Source of the DNA: UBA2211 sp035404185
Lineage (GTDB): Bacteria > Patescibacteriota > Minisyncoccia > Minisyncoccales > Minisyncoccaceae
Reading direction: 5' to 3'
DNA: 64,000 bases
Assembly (NCBI GenBank): GCA_965230985.1
Contig: OZ246399.1
Span: forward strand, 62,001-126,000
Part shown: positions 38,531-47,637 of the stretch, piece after piece
Position numbering within the stretch: the stretch's first letter is position 1
Layout of the letters: each line of letters starts with the position of its first letter
Position numbers and translations under genes: made by a program
The notes under the pieces: model-generated
The model's database searches: none
The model's input: the letters and a program-made list of their open reading frames with translations, nothing else
What the model was told of the DNA's origin: nothing

Positions 38531-39592
38531 ATGCAAGAAAAAACTATTCTCATAACTGGAGGCTGCGGATTTATTGGTTCAAATGCTTCTAATTACTATT
38601 CTAAAAAAGGATATCGGGTTATCGTCTATGATAATCTTTCAAGAGTTGGCTCAAAAGAAAATCTTAAATGGTTAAAAAAAGACAAAAATATCATTATTAT
38701 TAAGGGAGATATTAGAAATAATAAAAAATTAGAAGAAACTTTTAGAAAATACAAACCTGAATTAGTTTTACATTTAGCTGCTCAAGTAACGATGGTTACT
38801 TCGGTCAAAAAACCAAGAGAAGATTTTGAAATTAATGCCCTAGGAACCTTTAACGTCTTAGAAGCTTTAAGAAAAGAAACTCCTAATGCTTCACTACTTT
38901 ATACTAGTACTAATAAGGTATATGGAGAGATGAATGATTTAGAAACAATAGAAAAAGAAAAAAGATACGAATACAAAAATTTTAATGGAATTTCTGAAAA
39001 TAGAAATCTTGATTTCCATGGGCCATACGGCTGTTCGAAAGGAACCGGTGATCAATATACTCTTGATTGGGCAAGGATATATGGTTTAAAAACTATTGTC
39101 TTTAGACAATCAGGCATATATGGTCCTCATCAGTTCGGAATCGAAGAGCAAGGCTGGCTAGCTTGGTTTATCAATTCCCTACTCTTTAAAAGGCCTGTAA
39201 CGATATATGGCGATGGAAAACAAGTTAGAGATGTCTTATATATCGATGATGTTTTAGAAGCCTATGATGCAGCATTAACAAATATTAACACTACCAGAGG
39301 AAAAGCATATAACATTGGGGGAGGATTAGATTATTCATTATCAATCTGGGAATTATTCGAGATTATAGAAAAACTAGATAAAAATAAATTTAAATATTCA
39401 TTCGGAGAGTGGAGGCCAGGAGACCAAAAAGCCTACATTTCCGAAATAAGCAAAGCAAAAAGTGACTTTAATTGGTCACCCAAGGTCTCACCACAAGAGG
39501 GAGTGGAAAAACTATATAATTGGATTAATGAAAATAAAAAATCCATTATTAAATCGGGTGTTTTCCCTCAAAATTATCCGATAGTAAAATAA
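38531..39592 (+). CDS. NAD-dependent sugar epimerase, CDP-paratose 2-epimerase-like
   Basis: 353 residues, extended short-chain dehydrogenase. NAD motif GGCGFIGS (residues 10-17), 'YTSTNKVYG' for the Ser/Thr, and YGCSK for the catalytic Tyr-Lys. 'NLDFHGPYGCSKGTGDQYTLDWARIYGLKTIVFRQSGIYGPHQFGIEEQGWLAWF' closely follows RfbE (CDP-tyvelose/paratose 2-epimerase). The exact nucleotide sugar is uncertain. It starts 1 base after the isomerase gene. Confidence 0.82.
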   Translation: MQEKTILITGGCGFIGSNASNYYSKKGYRVIVYDNLSRVGSKENLKWLKKDKNIIIIKGDIRNNKKLEETFRKYKPELVLHLAAQVTMVTSVKKPREDFEINALGTFNVLEALRKETPNASLLYTSTNKVYGEMNDLETIEKEKRYEYKNFNGISENRNLDFHGPYGCSKGTGDQYTLDWARIYGLKTIVFRQSGIYGPHQFGIEEQGWLAWFINSLLFKRPVTIYGDGKQVRDVLYIDDVLEAYDAALTNINTTRGKAYNIGGGLDYSLSIWELFEIIEKLDKNKFKYSFGEWRPGDQKAYISEISKAKSDFNWSPKVSPQEGVEKLYNWINENKKSIIKSGVFPQNYPIVK

Positions 39593-39594
39593 AT

Positions 39595-41403
39595 ATGATA
39601 AACGAAACACAAACAGAAACAAAAAAACACACACAACACGCTCGGCATAATGATGGAAGAAAACAATACCACCATAAAAGACCGACTGTAAAAAAGAACT
39701 ACATTAAACAACCACAGCCTAACGATGAATCAGTAAGAATTATTCCTCTAGGAGGATTAGGAGAGGTTGGTAGGAACATGATGGTTTTAGAATATAAAGA
39801 ATCTATATTAATTATTGATGCTGGTTTCCGTATGCCTGAAGAAGACATGCCAGGAATCGATTATATTATTCCAGATATTTCATATCTTTTAGAAAATAAT
39901 AGATATAAAAAAGTTGAAGGAATAGTAATAACCCACGGTCACTACGATCACATTGGAGCAATTCCATATGTTGCCCACAGAATTGGCAATCCTCCCATTT
40001 ATGCCGCTCCTCTAGCTCGTGGAATTATTATGAAAAGACAGGAAGAATTTACTGACCATCCTAAGCTAGACATTAATGAAATCAAAAATGGTTCTATTGT
40101 AAAACTAGGAGAATTTGAAGTAGAATTCTTTAGACAGAACCACAACATTCCTGACAATATGGGATTATTTATCAAGACTCCCGTCGGAAATTTTGTCCAC
40201 ACTTCTGATTTCAAATTTGACAACTTCCCTGTTAATGAAGAACCAACTGATTTTAAAAAATTAGAAGAAATGGGAAGAAGAGGAATCACTCTTTTAATGT
40301 CTGATTCAACTGGAGCCGAAGAAGAAGGGCACTCTTTATCAGAAAAAGAAATCTTTGAAAACATGAATAAGATTTTTGAATCTGCCAAAGGAAGAATAAT
40401 TATGGCCACCTTCTCTTCTCTTGTTAATAGAGTCCAGCAAGCTATTACCATTGCTGAAAAGCATGGACGCAAGGTTGGTTTTATCGGACACAGCATGAAA
40501 AGCAACGTAGAAATATGTAAAAAGCTAGGATACTTAAAATCTCAAAAAGGAACTATTTTAAAAAAGGTAGCAGATGCAAACACATTGCCAGACAAAAATG
40601 TTGTTATTCTTTGTACTGGAGCTCAAGGCGAAGAAAATGCTGGACTAATGAAAATAGTAACCGGAGAACATCCTTCAATTTGCATTAAGCCGGGAGATAC
40701 AATCATCTTCTCATCTTCAGTTATTCCTGGAAACGAAAGGACTGTTCAAATGCTTAAAGATGATCTAATGAGACAAAAGGCTAATGTGTTCCACTATAAG
40801 ATGATGGATATTCACGCTGGAGGCCATGCCAAAAGAGATGAATTAAAGCAAATGATAAAATTGATGAACCCTAAATTCTTTATGCCGGTTCACGGACAAT
40901 TCTCTATGCTTTTCGCCAACTCAAGATTAGCTCAAGACGAATGCGGAATGAAAGAAGAAAATATTATTCTTGCTGATAATGGACAAATAATAAATATTAC
41001 TCCAGAAAAAGCTTACATTGAAAAAAGAGTTGTTCCATCAGAATATATTATGGTTGATGGTCTTGGAGTTGGAGATGTTGGAGAGATTGTTTTAAGAGAC
41101 AGACAAATGCTAGCAAAAGACGGTATCTTTGTTATAATAGCAGTAGTAAATAGGAAAACAGGAAAAGTTCAAGACTCTCCTGATATTATTTCCCGTGGTT
41201 TTGTTTACTTAAGAGAATCAAAAGATCTTCTCTATCAAACAAGAAAGAAAATTGTTCAGACGATTGAAAAAGCAACTGACTCAGGACAGGTTGTTAATTG
41301 GACATACATAAAAGACAACGTCAGAAATACTTTAGGAGATTTCCTTTTCCAAAAAACAAAAAGAAGACCGATGGTTCTACCAGTAATAATCGAAGTGGGA
41401 TAA
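39595..41403 (+). CDS. rnj: Ribonuclease J
   Basis: 602 residues. An unusual polar N-terminal extension (about 50 residues, His/Lys/Gln-rich) precedes a metallo-beta-lactamase/beta-CASP core: 'IPLGGLGEVGRNM', zinc motif HGHYDHIG near 113, 'HTSDFKFD', and 'FMPVHGQFSM'. RNase J is both an endo- and a 5'-3' exonuclease for mRNA decay and rRNA processing. It starts 2 bases after the epimerase gene. 5'-end-dependent decay matters here because leaderless mRNAs are predicted. Confidence 0.93.
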   Translation: MINETQTETKKHTQHARHNDGRKQYHHKRPTVKKNYIKQPQPNDESVRIIPLGGLGEVGRNMMVLEYKESILIIDAGFRMPEEDMPGIDYIIPDISYLLENNRYKKVEGIVITHGHYDHIGAIPYVAHRIGNPPIYAAPLARGIIMKRQEEFTDHPKLDINEIKNGSIVKLGEFEVEFFRQNHNIPDNMGLFIKTPVGNFVHTSDFKFDNFPVNEEPTDFKKLEEMGRRGITLLMSDSTGAEEEGHSLSEKEIFENMNKIFESAKGRIIMATFSSLVNRVQQAITIAEKHGRKVGFIGHSMKSNVEICKKLGYLKSQKGTILKKVADANTLPDKNVVILCTGAQGEENAGLMKIVTGEHPSICIKPGDTIIFSSSVIPGNERTVQMLKDDLMRQKANVFHYKMMDIHAGGHAKRDELKQMIKLMNPKFFMPVHGQFSMLFANSRLAQDECGMKEENIILADNGQIINITPEKAYIEKRVVPSEYIMVDGLGVGDVGEIVLRDRQMLAKDGIFVIIAVVNRKTGKVQDSPDIISRGFVYLRESKDLLYQTRKKIVQTIEKATDSGQVVNWTYIKDNVRNTLGDFLFQKTKRRPMVLPVIIEVG

Positions 41404-41404
41404 T

Positions 41405-41806
41405 ATGAAAGTTAAAAAATCAATAATTGCTGGAGGAGTCGTTATCAACGAATACGATGAAGTTATTGTCGTTAGCCAAAAAGGAAATAGCTGGTCGCTA
41501 CCTAAAGGACATATTGAAAATAATGAAACAGAATTAGAAGCGGCGATAAGAGAGATTTATGAAGAATCGGGAGTTAAAGGTTTGAAATTAATAAAAAATC
41601 TCGGACAATACGAAAGATACAGTATGGACAATCAATCAGAAATGAAATTAAGAACCTTTTTCCTTTTCAAAACTTTGAAACAAAAATTATGCCCAATTGA
41701 TCCTGAAAACCCAGAAGCAATATGGGTCGATAAAAACAAAGTTAGTGAAACATTAACGCATCCAAAAGATAAAGAATTCTTTTTAAAAATATTAAAAGAA
41801 ATATAA
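41405..41806 (+). CDS. Nudix hydrolase (Ap4A-type)
   Basis: 133 residues. Nudix box 'GHIENNETELEAAIREIYEESGV' (about 35-57) is complete. 'SIIAGGVVINEYDEVIVVSQKGNSWSLPKG' and the length resemble diadenosine-polyphosphate hydrolases. It starts 1 base after rnj and 4 bases before trpS, next to an aminoacyl-tRNA synthetase whose side reactions make Ap4A. Confidence 0.85.
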   Translation: MKVKKSIIAGGVVINEYDEVIVVSQKGNSWSLPKGHIENNETELEAAIREIYEESGVKGLKLIKNLGQYERYSMDNQSEMKLRTFFLFKTLKQKLCPIDPENPEAIWVDKNKVSETLTHPKDKEFFLKILKEI

Positions 41807-41810
41807 AAAT

Positions 41811-42788
41811 ATGAAAGTATTTTCGGGAATTAGGCCTACGGGCGAAATACATTTAGGAAATTATTTAGGAGCAATCAAACAATGGATTAGTCTTCAAGAT
41901 AAAGAAGACTGCCTTTTCTGTATTGTTGATTGGCACGCTATTACTACTCCCTATGATGAAAAAACTCTTCAAAAGAAGATGTTTGATTTGACTACCACAT
42001 ATTTAGCGGTTGGCTTAAATCCTGACAAATGTAATCTCTTTATTCAATCAGACGTTAAGGAGGTTGTTGAATTGCAATGGCTATTAGGAACTATTACTCC
42101 CTTCGGAGAATTAAGTCGCATGACCCAATTCAAAGATAAATCAAAAAAACATCCTGAATATATTAATGCTGGATTATTCAATTACCCTGTTTTAATGGCT
42201 GCTGATATCCTTCTTTACGACACTGATATTGTTCCAATTGGAAAAGATCAAACTCAACACGTTGAATTAACTAGAAATATTGCTGAAAAATTCAATAAGA
42301 AATATGGCAAAGTCTTTAAATTACCAAAAGCTTTCGTTCCAGAACAAGGAGCAACGATTATGTCTCTTCAATTTCCTGAAAAGAAGATGTCAAAAACTGA
42401 TGACGTAAAAGGATGTATTGGTTTATTCGATACGCCAAAAGAAATAAAAGAAAAGATAATGTCAGCAACCACTGATTCGGGAAAAGAAATTAAATACGAC
42501 ACAAAAAACAAAAAAGGAATTTCTAATTTAATGACCATCTATTCCCTATTCTCTGATAAAACATTCAAAGAAATAGAAAATGAATTTAAAGGAAAAGGAT
42601 ACGGTGACTTCAAAAAATCTCTAGCTGATTTACTAATTGAGAAATTAGAACCGATAAGACAAAAAAGAAAAGAACTAGAAAATAATCCTGAATATATTAA
42701 TAGAGTTCTAGAAAAAGGAGCGAAAAAGGCTAGAAAAATCGCTGAAGAAACAATGGAGAAAATTAGAAAGAATATGGGATTGAAATAA
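41811..42788 (+). CDS. trpS: Tryptophanyl-tRNA synthetase
   Basis: 325 residues, class I synthetase. 'FSGIRPTGEIHLGNYLGAI' has the HIGH-like HLGN (14-17); 'PEKKMSKT' near 194 is the KMSKS loop; 'ADILLYDTDIVPIGKDQTQHVELTRNIAEKFN' binds tryptophan and AMP. Last gene of the plus-strand run; a terminator follows. Confidence 0.95.
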   Translation: MKVFSGIRPTGEIHLGNYLGAIKQWISLQDKEDCLFCIVDWHAITTPYDEKTLQKKMFDLTTTYLAVGLNPDKCNLFIQSDVKEVVELQWLLGTITPFGELSRMTQFKDKSKKHPEYINAGLFNYPVLMAADILLYDTDIVPIGKDQTQHVELTRNIAEKFNKKYGKVFKLPKAFVPEQGATIMSLQFPEKKMSKTDDVKGCIGLFDTPKEIKEKIMSATTDSGKEIKYDTKNKKGISNLMTIYSLFSDKTFKEIENEFKGKGYGDFKKSLADLLIEKLEPIRQKRKELENNPEYINRVLEKGAKKARKIAEETMEKIRKNMGLK

Positions 42789-42810
42789 TTTAATATTGTG
42801 TATAAAAAAG

Positions 42811-42834
42811 AGGACATATTTAACATTGTGTCCT
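42811..42834. terminator. Two-way terminator between trpS and the orphan gene
   Basis: AGGACA and TGTCCT arms flanked by an A run (42804-42809) and a T run (42834-42839); it ends both converging genes. Confidence 0.85.
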
Positions 42835-42837
42835 TTT

Positions 42838-43389
42838 TTATTTGAATACCTCTTGTTTTGATTTTCTACCAACCACCTTAAACAAGGGTCTATTGTTGGC
42901 GATAAAAAATGCCTCATTTGTCAACTTTCTTTGGATAGACAATTTTAATCTTCTGCCGTTGGATTTATTATTATTTTCCATCGGAGGAATATATGATTTT
43001 ATCAGTTTTTGCTGAAAAATATTTACTCCCTCTTTTATTTTTCCAAAAAATCTTAAGATGCAAATGCAATAATATTTTTTAGAAAAATCATCATAGGCAG
43101 ATATAGAACCAACTAAAAAGCGTGCAGTTCCATTGAAAACTGCGTTAAGACTTTTTTCAATCGCCTCACACTCTTTTGTTTTAATTGGAAAAGAGCGTTT
43201 TTCTCCATCGTATTCGATGATCAAATACGATTTTTCGGTACATATATGCAGGTCTCCGGCCTTAAAAGCCCTATTGATTTCCCTGCAAAAACGTCTATCT
43301 TCAATTCCCTCAAGGCTATCTTCAATTCCCTCAGGGATTAAATCCAGACCCATGAAATCTTCTTCGAATTCGATAAAATCCAATTTCAT
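42838..43389 (-). CDS. Unknown 183-residue protein (orphan cassette)
   Basis: 183 residues from ATG 43389, chosen because TTAGGAGGT lies at ideal spacing before it; a longer frame to 43449 would begin inside the -10 region. Acidic N-terminus with a tandem repeat (GIEDSLEGIED, from a 21-bp DNA duplication), a beta-rich middle ('KSYLIIEYDGEKRSFPIKTKECEAIEKSLNAVFNGTARFLVGSISAYDD') and a basic C-terminus. No family recognised. It has its own -10 box (TATAAT, 43426-43431) and a terminator. Confidence 0.7.
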   Translation of the reverse strand: MKLDFIEFEEDFMGLDLIPEGIEDSLEGIEDRRFCREINRAFKAGDLHICTEKSYLIIEYDGEKRSFPIKTKECEAIEKSLNAVFNGTARFLVGSISAYDDFSKKYYCICILRFFGKIKEGVNIFQQKLIKSYIPPMENNNKSNGRRLKLSIQRKLTNEAFFIANNRPLFKVVGRKSKQEVFK

Positions 43390-43395
43390 ATGTCC

Positions 43396-43401
43396 AGACC
43401 T
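43396..43401 (-). promoter_or_regulatory. Shine-Dalgarno AGGAGG of the 43 kb orphan gene
   Basis: A perfect AGGAGG 6-7 bases before the ATG at 43387-43389. It is the strongest such site in the window and decides the start. Confidence 0.85.
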
Positions 43402-43446
43402 CCTAAGGACGAACAACTCTTGTATATTATAAATAAGATAAAAAAT

Positions 43447-43464
43447 CAAGCCCTACTGGGCTTG
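43447..43464 (-). terminator. Terminator of manB
   Basis: CAAGCCC-AGTA-GGGCTTG followed by ATTTTTTA on the minus strand. The TAG stop of manB lies in the loop. Confidence 0.92.
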
Positions 43465-44796
43465 AATTATCTCTTCTATTTCTTTTAATTTTTCTTCCAT
43501 TATTTCTTTAGTCTTCCCTTCAACAATTAATCTCAGTATTGGTTCAGTATTAGAAGCTCTAATAGAAAACCACCAATCATCAAAATCTATTCTGACCCCA
43601 TCAATTGTTAATAATTTTCCATCAATATATTTTTCTTTTACTTTATTGATAATCTCTTCTTTATTGTCAGCCTTAAAGTTAATTTCTCCAGAGTGATAAT
43701 ATTTCTCAAATGGCTCTATTAATTCTGATAATTTCTTTCCTGTCTTTTTAATTTCTTTAAGTATTGTAAAAATTACAAAATAAGGAGCTTCGTAATAACT
43801 ACCACTTTGTCTTAAATAGTAATGACCGGCATATTCTCCTCCAAAAATGATATCCTTTTCCTTCATTAAAGCTTTAATAAAGGAATGTCCCACTTTACTT
43901 ATTATCGCTTCGCCTTTCAGACTATTAATTGTTTCTCTGACAACATTACTGCAACGAATATCGTAAAGGATTTTATTGTTTGGATTATCTTTAAGAATTA
44001 ATGAAGACATTAAAGATAAAATCATATCCGAAGGAATAACATTTCCTTTTTCATTAATAAAGAAAACCCTATCTCCATCTCCATCAAGAGCTACCCCAAA
44101 GTCAGCCTTGTCTTCAATAACTTTTTTTTGGAGCTTTTCTATATTTTCTTTTTTATGCGGATCAGGCTCATGATTAGGAAAATCACCGTCAAGTTCACTA
44201 AAAATATGCGTAAGATTAACTTGATTAAACATTTTAGGAACAAGAACACCTGAAACACTGTTAGCTGTGTCGACAATCATTTTTATATCAAAACTATCTT
44301 TTTCTTTATTGATAGAGATATAATCGTCTGAAACATCTTTTCTAATAATTTTTCCAATCTTTTCAACCTCGATAAAATTATTAGAAAGAACTAATTCTTT
44401 TATTTCTCCTATCCCAGAATCCCCGCTTAAAGGAATAGCTTCTTCTCTTACCATTTTAAATCCGTTGTATTGTTTGGGATTATGACTGGAGGTAATGTTA
44501 ATCCCTCCATCATATTTATAGTTAGCAACTGAAAAATAAAGCGTTGGCGTGGCCGACAAACCGATATCAATAACATTAGCTCCTTGGCCGATTATTCCTT
44601 TTTTTAATTCATTAAAAAGAGAATCTGAAGATTTTCTATTATCACGCCCTACTACTATCTGTGGATTATCCTTATTCGAAACTTTTTTAATAAATACCGC
44701 AAAAGCAGCCCCTATTTTATAAGCCGTTTCTTCATTAATTTCTTCAGGATAGATACCCCTAATATCGTATGCTTTAAATATTTTTTGATTTAACAT
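43453..44796 (-). CDS. manB: Phosphomannomutase/phosphoglucomutase
   Basis: 447 residues, normal length. Active-site Ser loop 'TSSHNPKQYNGFK' (about 100-112), metal loop DGDGDR (about 238-243), sugar-binding 'GGEYAGHYYLR' and phosphate-binding 'SIRASNTEPILRLIVEG'. It interconverts hexose 6- and 1-phosphates, feeding nucleotide-sugar synthesis for surface glycans. It stands alone with its own terminator. Confidence 0.93.
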   Translation of the reverse strand: MLNQKIFKAYDIRGIYPEEINEETAYKIGAAFAVFIKKVSNKDNPQIVVGRDNRKSSDSLFNELKKGIIGQGANVIDIGLSATPTLYFSVANYKYDGGINITSSHNPKQYNGFKMVREEAIPLSGDSGIGEIKELVLSNNFIEVEKIGKIIRKDVSDDYISINKEKDSFDIKMIVDTANSVSGVLVPKMFNQVNLTHIFSELDGDFPNHEPDPHKKENIEKLQKKVIEDKADFGVALDGDGDRVFFINEKGNVIPSDMILSLMSSLILKDNPNNKILYDIRCSNVVRETINSLKGEAIISKVGHSFIKALMKEKDIIFGGEYAGHYYLRQSGSYYEAPYFVIFTILKEIKKTGKKLSELIEPFEKYYHSGEINFKADNKEEIINKVKEKYIDGKLLTIDGVRIDFDDWWFSIRASNTEPILRLIVEGKTKEIMEEKLKEIEEIIQAQ

Positions 44797-44850
44797 GTAA
44801 ATTACATATTAATTTTACATTAAAATTGGAATTGCTGCAATAAAACAAAA

Positions 44851-44872
44851 ACCCGAGAATAAAACCTCGGGT
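44851..44872 (-). terminator. Terminator of the repeat-bearing pilin gene
   Basis: ACCCGAG-GTTTTATT-CTCGGGT followed by TTTTGTTTTA on the minus strand. Confidence 0.9.
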
Positions 44873-44886
44873 AGGGAAAAATAATT

Positions 44887-46521
44887 CTAATAACAACCTC
44901 TTGCAGTTATGTACGCGTGACAATTATGATTCGGATAATCCATACAACCTTCATATATCAGACTGCCACAATTATCACATGCAGTACTACCACATCCAGT
45001 ACAACAAGCCCAATTATAATTATCACCCGTCATATAAGGCATAGACTCAATAGCATGATTACTCCAACTATGAGATCCAGCAGTATATGGAATACTATAC
45101 CCAGCATGCGAATTATGAGTAGTAGAACCACAATAACCACCATATATTGATCGATCAGCAGTTGTAGTCCAATTTTGATATTGTGTCCATCCAGAAGGAC
45201 AATCTGGGTAAAGACCATCAACCTGAGTACCAATATCAGTAGTAACCGACCAACTGAACTTACAAACATAACACGAACTAACCCAAGTTAACGTTCCGCC
45301 AGCACTAGTACATTCATTAAGAGTATGGACATTATTGCATATAATAGGCGGACTTAACTTTAAGGCAGTACAAGTCTCACTAGTCGTTCCATCGTTCACT
45401 CCAGCACAAGTCCAAGTCCAGGGACCGGAACCAGAAACAGAAGAAGCAATTCCAGCAGAACAGAGATCTGTTGTCGGAACAGAAGAATAATACGAACCAT
45501 CAGCTGAACCACAGACACCATCTACAGATTTATTAGCAGTACAAGTCTCACTAGTCGTTCCATCGTTCACTCCAGCACAAGTCCAAGTCCAGGGACCGGA
45601 ACCAGAAACAGAAGAAGCAATTCCAGCAGAACAGAGATCTGTTGTCGGAGTAGTATATGAATTGGTGCCATCAGCTGAACCACAGACACCATCTTCAGTT
45701 TTGTTAACGGTACAGGTAGGAATATCCCCAACATATTTTCCTTCACAAGTCCAAGTCCAGGGACCGGAACCAGAAACAGAAGAAGCAATTCCAGCAGAAC
45801 AGAGATCTGTTGTCGGAGTAGTATATGAATTGGTGCCATCAGCTGAACCACAGACACCATTTAAGGCTCTGTAGGCAGAACAAAAAGCTCTATCTCCACG
45901 ATCTCCGTCACAAGTCCAAGAGACTGAGGCTCCTTCTTCTGGAAAAACAGGAGTTGTACCATCAAGCGTTCCTGCCGAACAAAAACTTGTAGCGGTAATA
46001 GTAGGCCAATCAGTAGCGCTAGAATTGTTATATCCATTTGTAGAAGTATATTCAGAAAAATCACCGCAAGCTCCGTTAACAATAGTACCGATAGTATAAT
46101 TATCAGTATCACAATTGTATGCATATATATCATTAGGAGCAGGAGTAGAGAGTTTGGCGTAAATTTGGCAACTCTTTCCATCTGTTGAAATATAATAATA
46201 ATAGGTTTCGGGATTAGGATCTGTTGGAAGATTTGTTAAATATTTTTTTAAAAAATCTTCAACAACAGAAGAGCAACGAGTAGCCACGTCTCCTCCTCCA
46301 ATTGTACATCCATTTTCGCCTGTAATAGGCTTGAGGGCATAATTTTCAGAAGAATAAGTAGTAACGGCATTGGCTAACAATTCAATGTCTGATTTCCTTT
46401 TAACATCTTTTCCAGCATTAACAGAATTATTTAATTGAACAGCTATAAAACCAGAAAGAATAGAAATAACAACTATTACTATTAGTAACTCAATCAAAGT
46501 AAAAGCTTTTTGTTGCGACAT
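44887..46521 (-). CDS. Pilin-like protein with tandem Cys-rich modules
   Basis: 544 residues. Prepilin leader 'QKAFTLIELLIVIVVISILSG' (cleavage A-F, which is less usual than G-F; Glu5 present), a pilin head to about 145, then one divergent and three near-identical modules of 56-57 residues ('DGVCGSADG..SY..PTTDLCSAGIASSVSGSGPWTWTC.G') and a Cys-rich, His/Tyr/Trp-rich C-terminus. The modules probably form disulfide-linked stalks. This would be a long adhesin-like pilin built on the type IV pilus machinery. Independent transcription unit. Confidence 0.82.
   Translation of the reverse strand: MSQQKAFTLIELLIVIVVISILSGFIAVQLNNSVNAGKDVKRKSDIELLANAVTTYSSENYALKPITGENGCTIGGGDVATRCSSVVEDFLKKYLTNLPTDPNPETYYYYISTDGKSCQIYAKLSTPAPNDIYAYNCDTDNYTIGTIVNGACGDFSEYTSTNGYNNSSATDWPTITATSFCSAGTLDGTTPVFPEEGASVSWTCDGDRGDRAFCSAYRALNGVCGSADGTNSYTTPTTDLCSAGIASSVSGSGPWTWTCEGKYVGDIPTCTVNKTEDGVCGSADGTNSYTTPTTDLCSAGIASSVSGSGPWTWTCAGVNDGTTSETCTANKSVDGVCGSADGSYYSSVPTTDLCSAGIASSVSGSGPWTWTCAGVNDGTTSETCTALKLSPPIICNNVHTLNECTSAGGTLTWVSSCYVCKFSWSVTTDIGTQVDGLYPDCPSGWTQYQNWTTTADRSIYGGYCGSTTHNSHAGYSIPYTAGSHSWSNHAIESMPYMTGDNYNWACCTGCGSTACDNCGSLIYEGCMDYPNHNCHAYITARGCY
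45421..45870 (-). repeat. Tandem repeats of about 170 bp in the pilin gene
   Basis: A shared block begins at 45421, 45592 and 45760 (steps of 171 and 168 bp) and is almost identical at DNA level, so copy number can vary by recombination. Confidence 0.9.
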
Positions 46522-46584
46522 ATTTTAATTTAAAAAATAATATTATATTAATTATATATAAAAAATAATGAGAAGTAAACAACC

Positions 46585-46613
46585 TTGACCAAAACCCTTT
46601 AAATTGCTATATT
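46585..46613 (+). promoter_or_regulatory. Promoter of rpsF-ssb-rpsR
   Basis: -35 TTGACC (46585-46590), 17-base spacer, -10 TATATT (46608-46613), leader of about 53 bases. Confidence 0.7.
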
Positions 46614-46620
46614 ATTAATA

Positions 46621-46651
46621 CCTTAAATTGCCTTCGCTAAGTAATATAAGG
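46621..46651 (+). promoter_or_regulatory. Leader hairpin before rpsF
   Basis: CCTTA (46621-46625) pairs with TAAGG (46647-46651) around an inner GC-CTTC-GC element. rpsF leaders in many bacteria bind the S6:S18 complex for feedback control. This hairpin sits where that element is expected, but its sequence does not clearly match. Confidence 0.4.
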
Positions 46652-46672
46652 AATAATAATTAATACAAACAA

Positions 46673-47134
46673 ATGCTATTTTACGAAATAAATTTGCTGA
46701 TTTCTCCCAATTTTACCGAGGATGAAATCTCCACTTTCATTGCTAAGATGGAAGCGGATCTGCAAAAATACGGAAAAATCGTCAGCGATAAGAAGGCTGA
46801 GAGAAAGAAACTGGCCTACTCCGTAGAAAAACAAATAGAGGCATGGTTCTACTTTTTACAGCTTCGTCCTGAGATTCAAAACAAAAAAGAAATGCTTGAT
46901 TCAATAGAAAAACTATTGAAAGAAGAAAAAGAAATTATCCGTTTCTTAATCATCAAGAAAGATACTAAAAAAACAGAAGCTCCGGCCAAACCTCAAAGGA
47001 CAAGACCTCATAAAGAAGAAAAAATTGAAGAGATTGTTCCGACAGAAGAAACTGGGGTAGAAGAAAAACCTAAAAAGCAAAAAGTTCAGCTTGAAGAAAT
47101 CGATAAAAAGCTGAATGAAATGCTAGGAGAATAA
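46673..47134 (+). CDS. rpsF: Ribosomal protein bS6
   Basis: 153 residues. The first ~95 residues are the S6 fold ('YEINLLISPNFTEDEISTFIAKMEADLQKYGKIVSDKKAERKKLAYSVEKQIEAWFYFLQL'). A long charged C-terminal tail rich in Lys, Glu and Pro follows. It binds bS18 in the 30S platform. First gene of the classic rpsF-ssb-rpsR operon. Confidence 0.92.
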   Translation: MLFYEINLLISPNFTEDEISTFIAKMEADLQKYGKIVSDKKAERKKLAYSVEKQIEAWFYFLQLRPEIQNKKEMLDSIEKLLKEEKEIIRFLIIKKDTKKTEAPAKPQRTRPHKEEKIEEIVPTEETGVEEKPKKQKVQLEEIDKKLNEMLGE

Positions 47135-47169
47135 ACACTTAAAGCTAAATATAATAAATTAGCAAAAAT

Positions 47170-47616
47170 ATGAATCTAAATAAAGTGTTTCTAATAGGAA
47201 GAATAGCTACAGACATTGAAATGAAAACTACTTCTTCTGGGCAAAGCGTTTGCACTTTCTCTCTCGCTACCAATAGAACTTGGAAAGGTAAAGATGGACA
47301 AAAACAGGAAGAATCACAATTTCACCGTATTGTTCTCTGGCAAAAACTAGCTGAAATCGCTTCACAGTTTCTAACTAAAGGATCTCTTGTTTTAATTGAA
47401 GGAAGAATACAAAATAGAAGCTGGGAAGATAAAAATGGAGTCAAAAGATACACCACTGAAATTATCGGCGAAGGGATGCAAATGGGTCCAAGAATGCAAG
47501 GAGGTAGTAGCGATCCAGCTAAAAGCTTCTCTGCTCCCAAAAAACAAACTGAAGATGAAGATATTCCAATAATTGAAGACGGAGACGAAATCGACGTCAA
47601 GGATATCCCCTTTTAA
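47170..47616 (+). CDS. ssb: Single-stranded DNA-binding protein
   Basis: 148 residues. OB fold with 'NLNKVFLIGRIATDIEMKTTSSGQSVCTFSLATNR' and 'FHRIVLWQKLAEIASQFLTKGSLVLIEGRIQNRSWEDKNGVKRYTTEII', then a flexible linker and the acidic tip DIPF that recruits partner proteins. Confidence 0.95.
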   Translation: MNLNKVFLIGRIATDIEMKTTSSGQSVCTFSLATNRTWKGKDGQKQEESQFHRIVLWQKLAEIASQFLTKGSLVLIEGRIQNRSWEDKNGVKRYTTEIIGEGMQMGPRMQGGSSDPAKSFSAPKKQTEDEDIPIIEDGDEIDVKDIPF

Positions 47617-47637
47617 TATACTAAATTAAGAAAAGAT

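Noticed and set aside
45421..45870. CRISPR-like or mobile repeat
   Set aside because: The repeats are in frame inside a pilin gene and encode Cys-rich protein modules.
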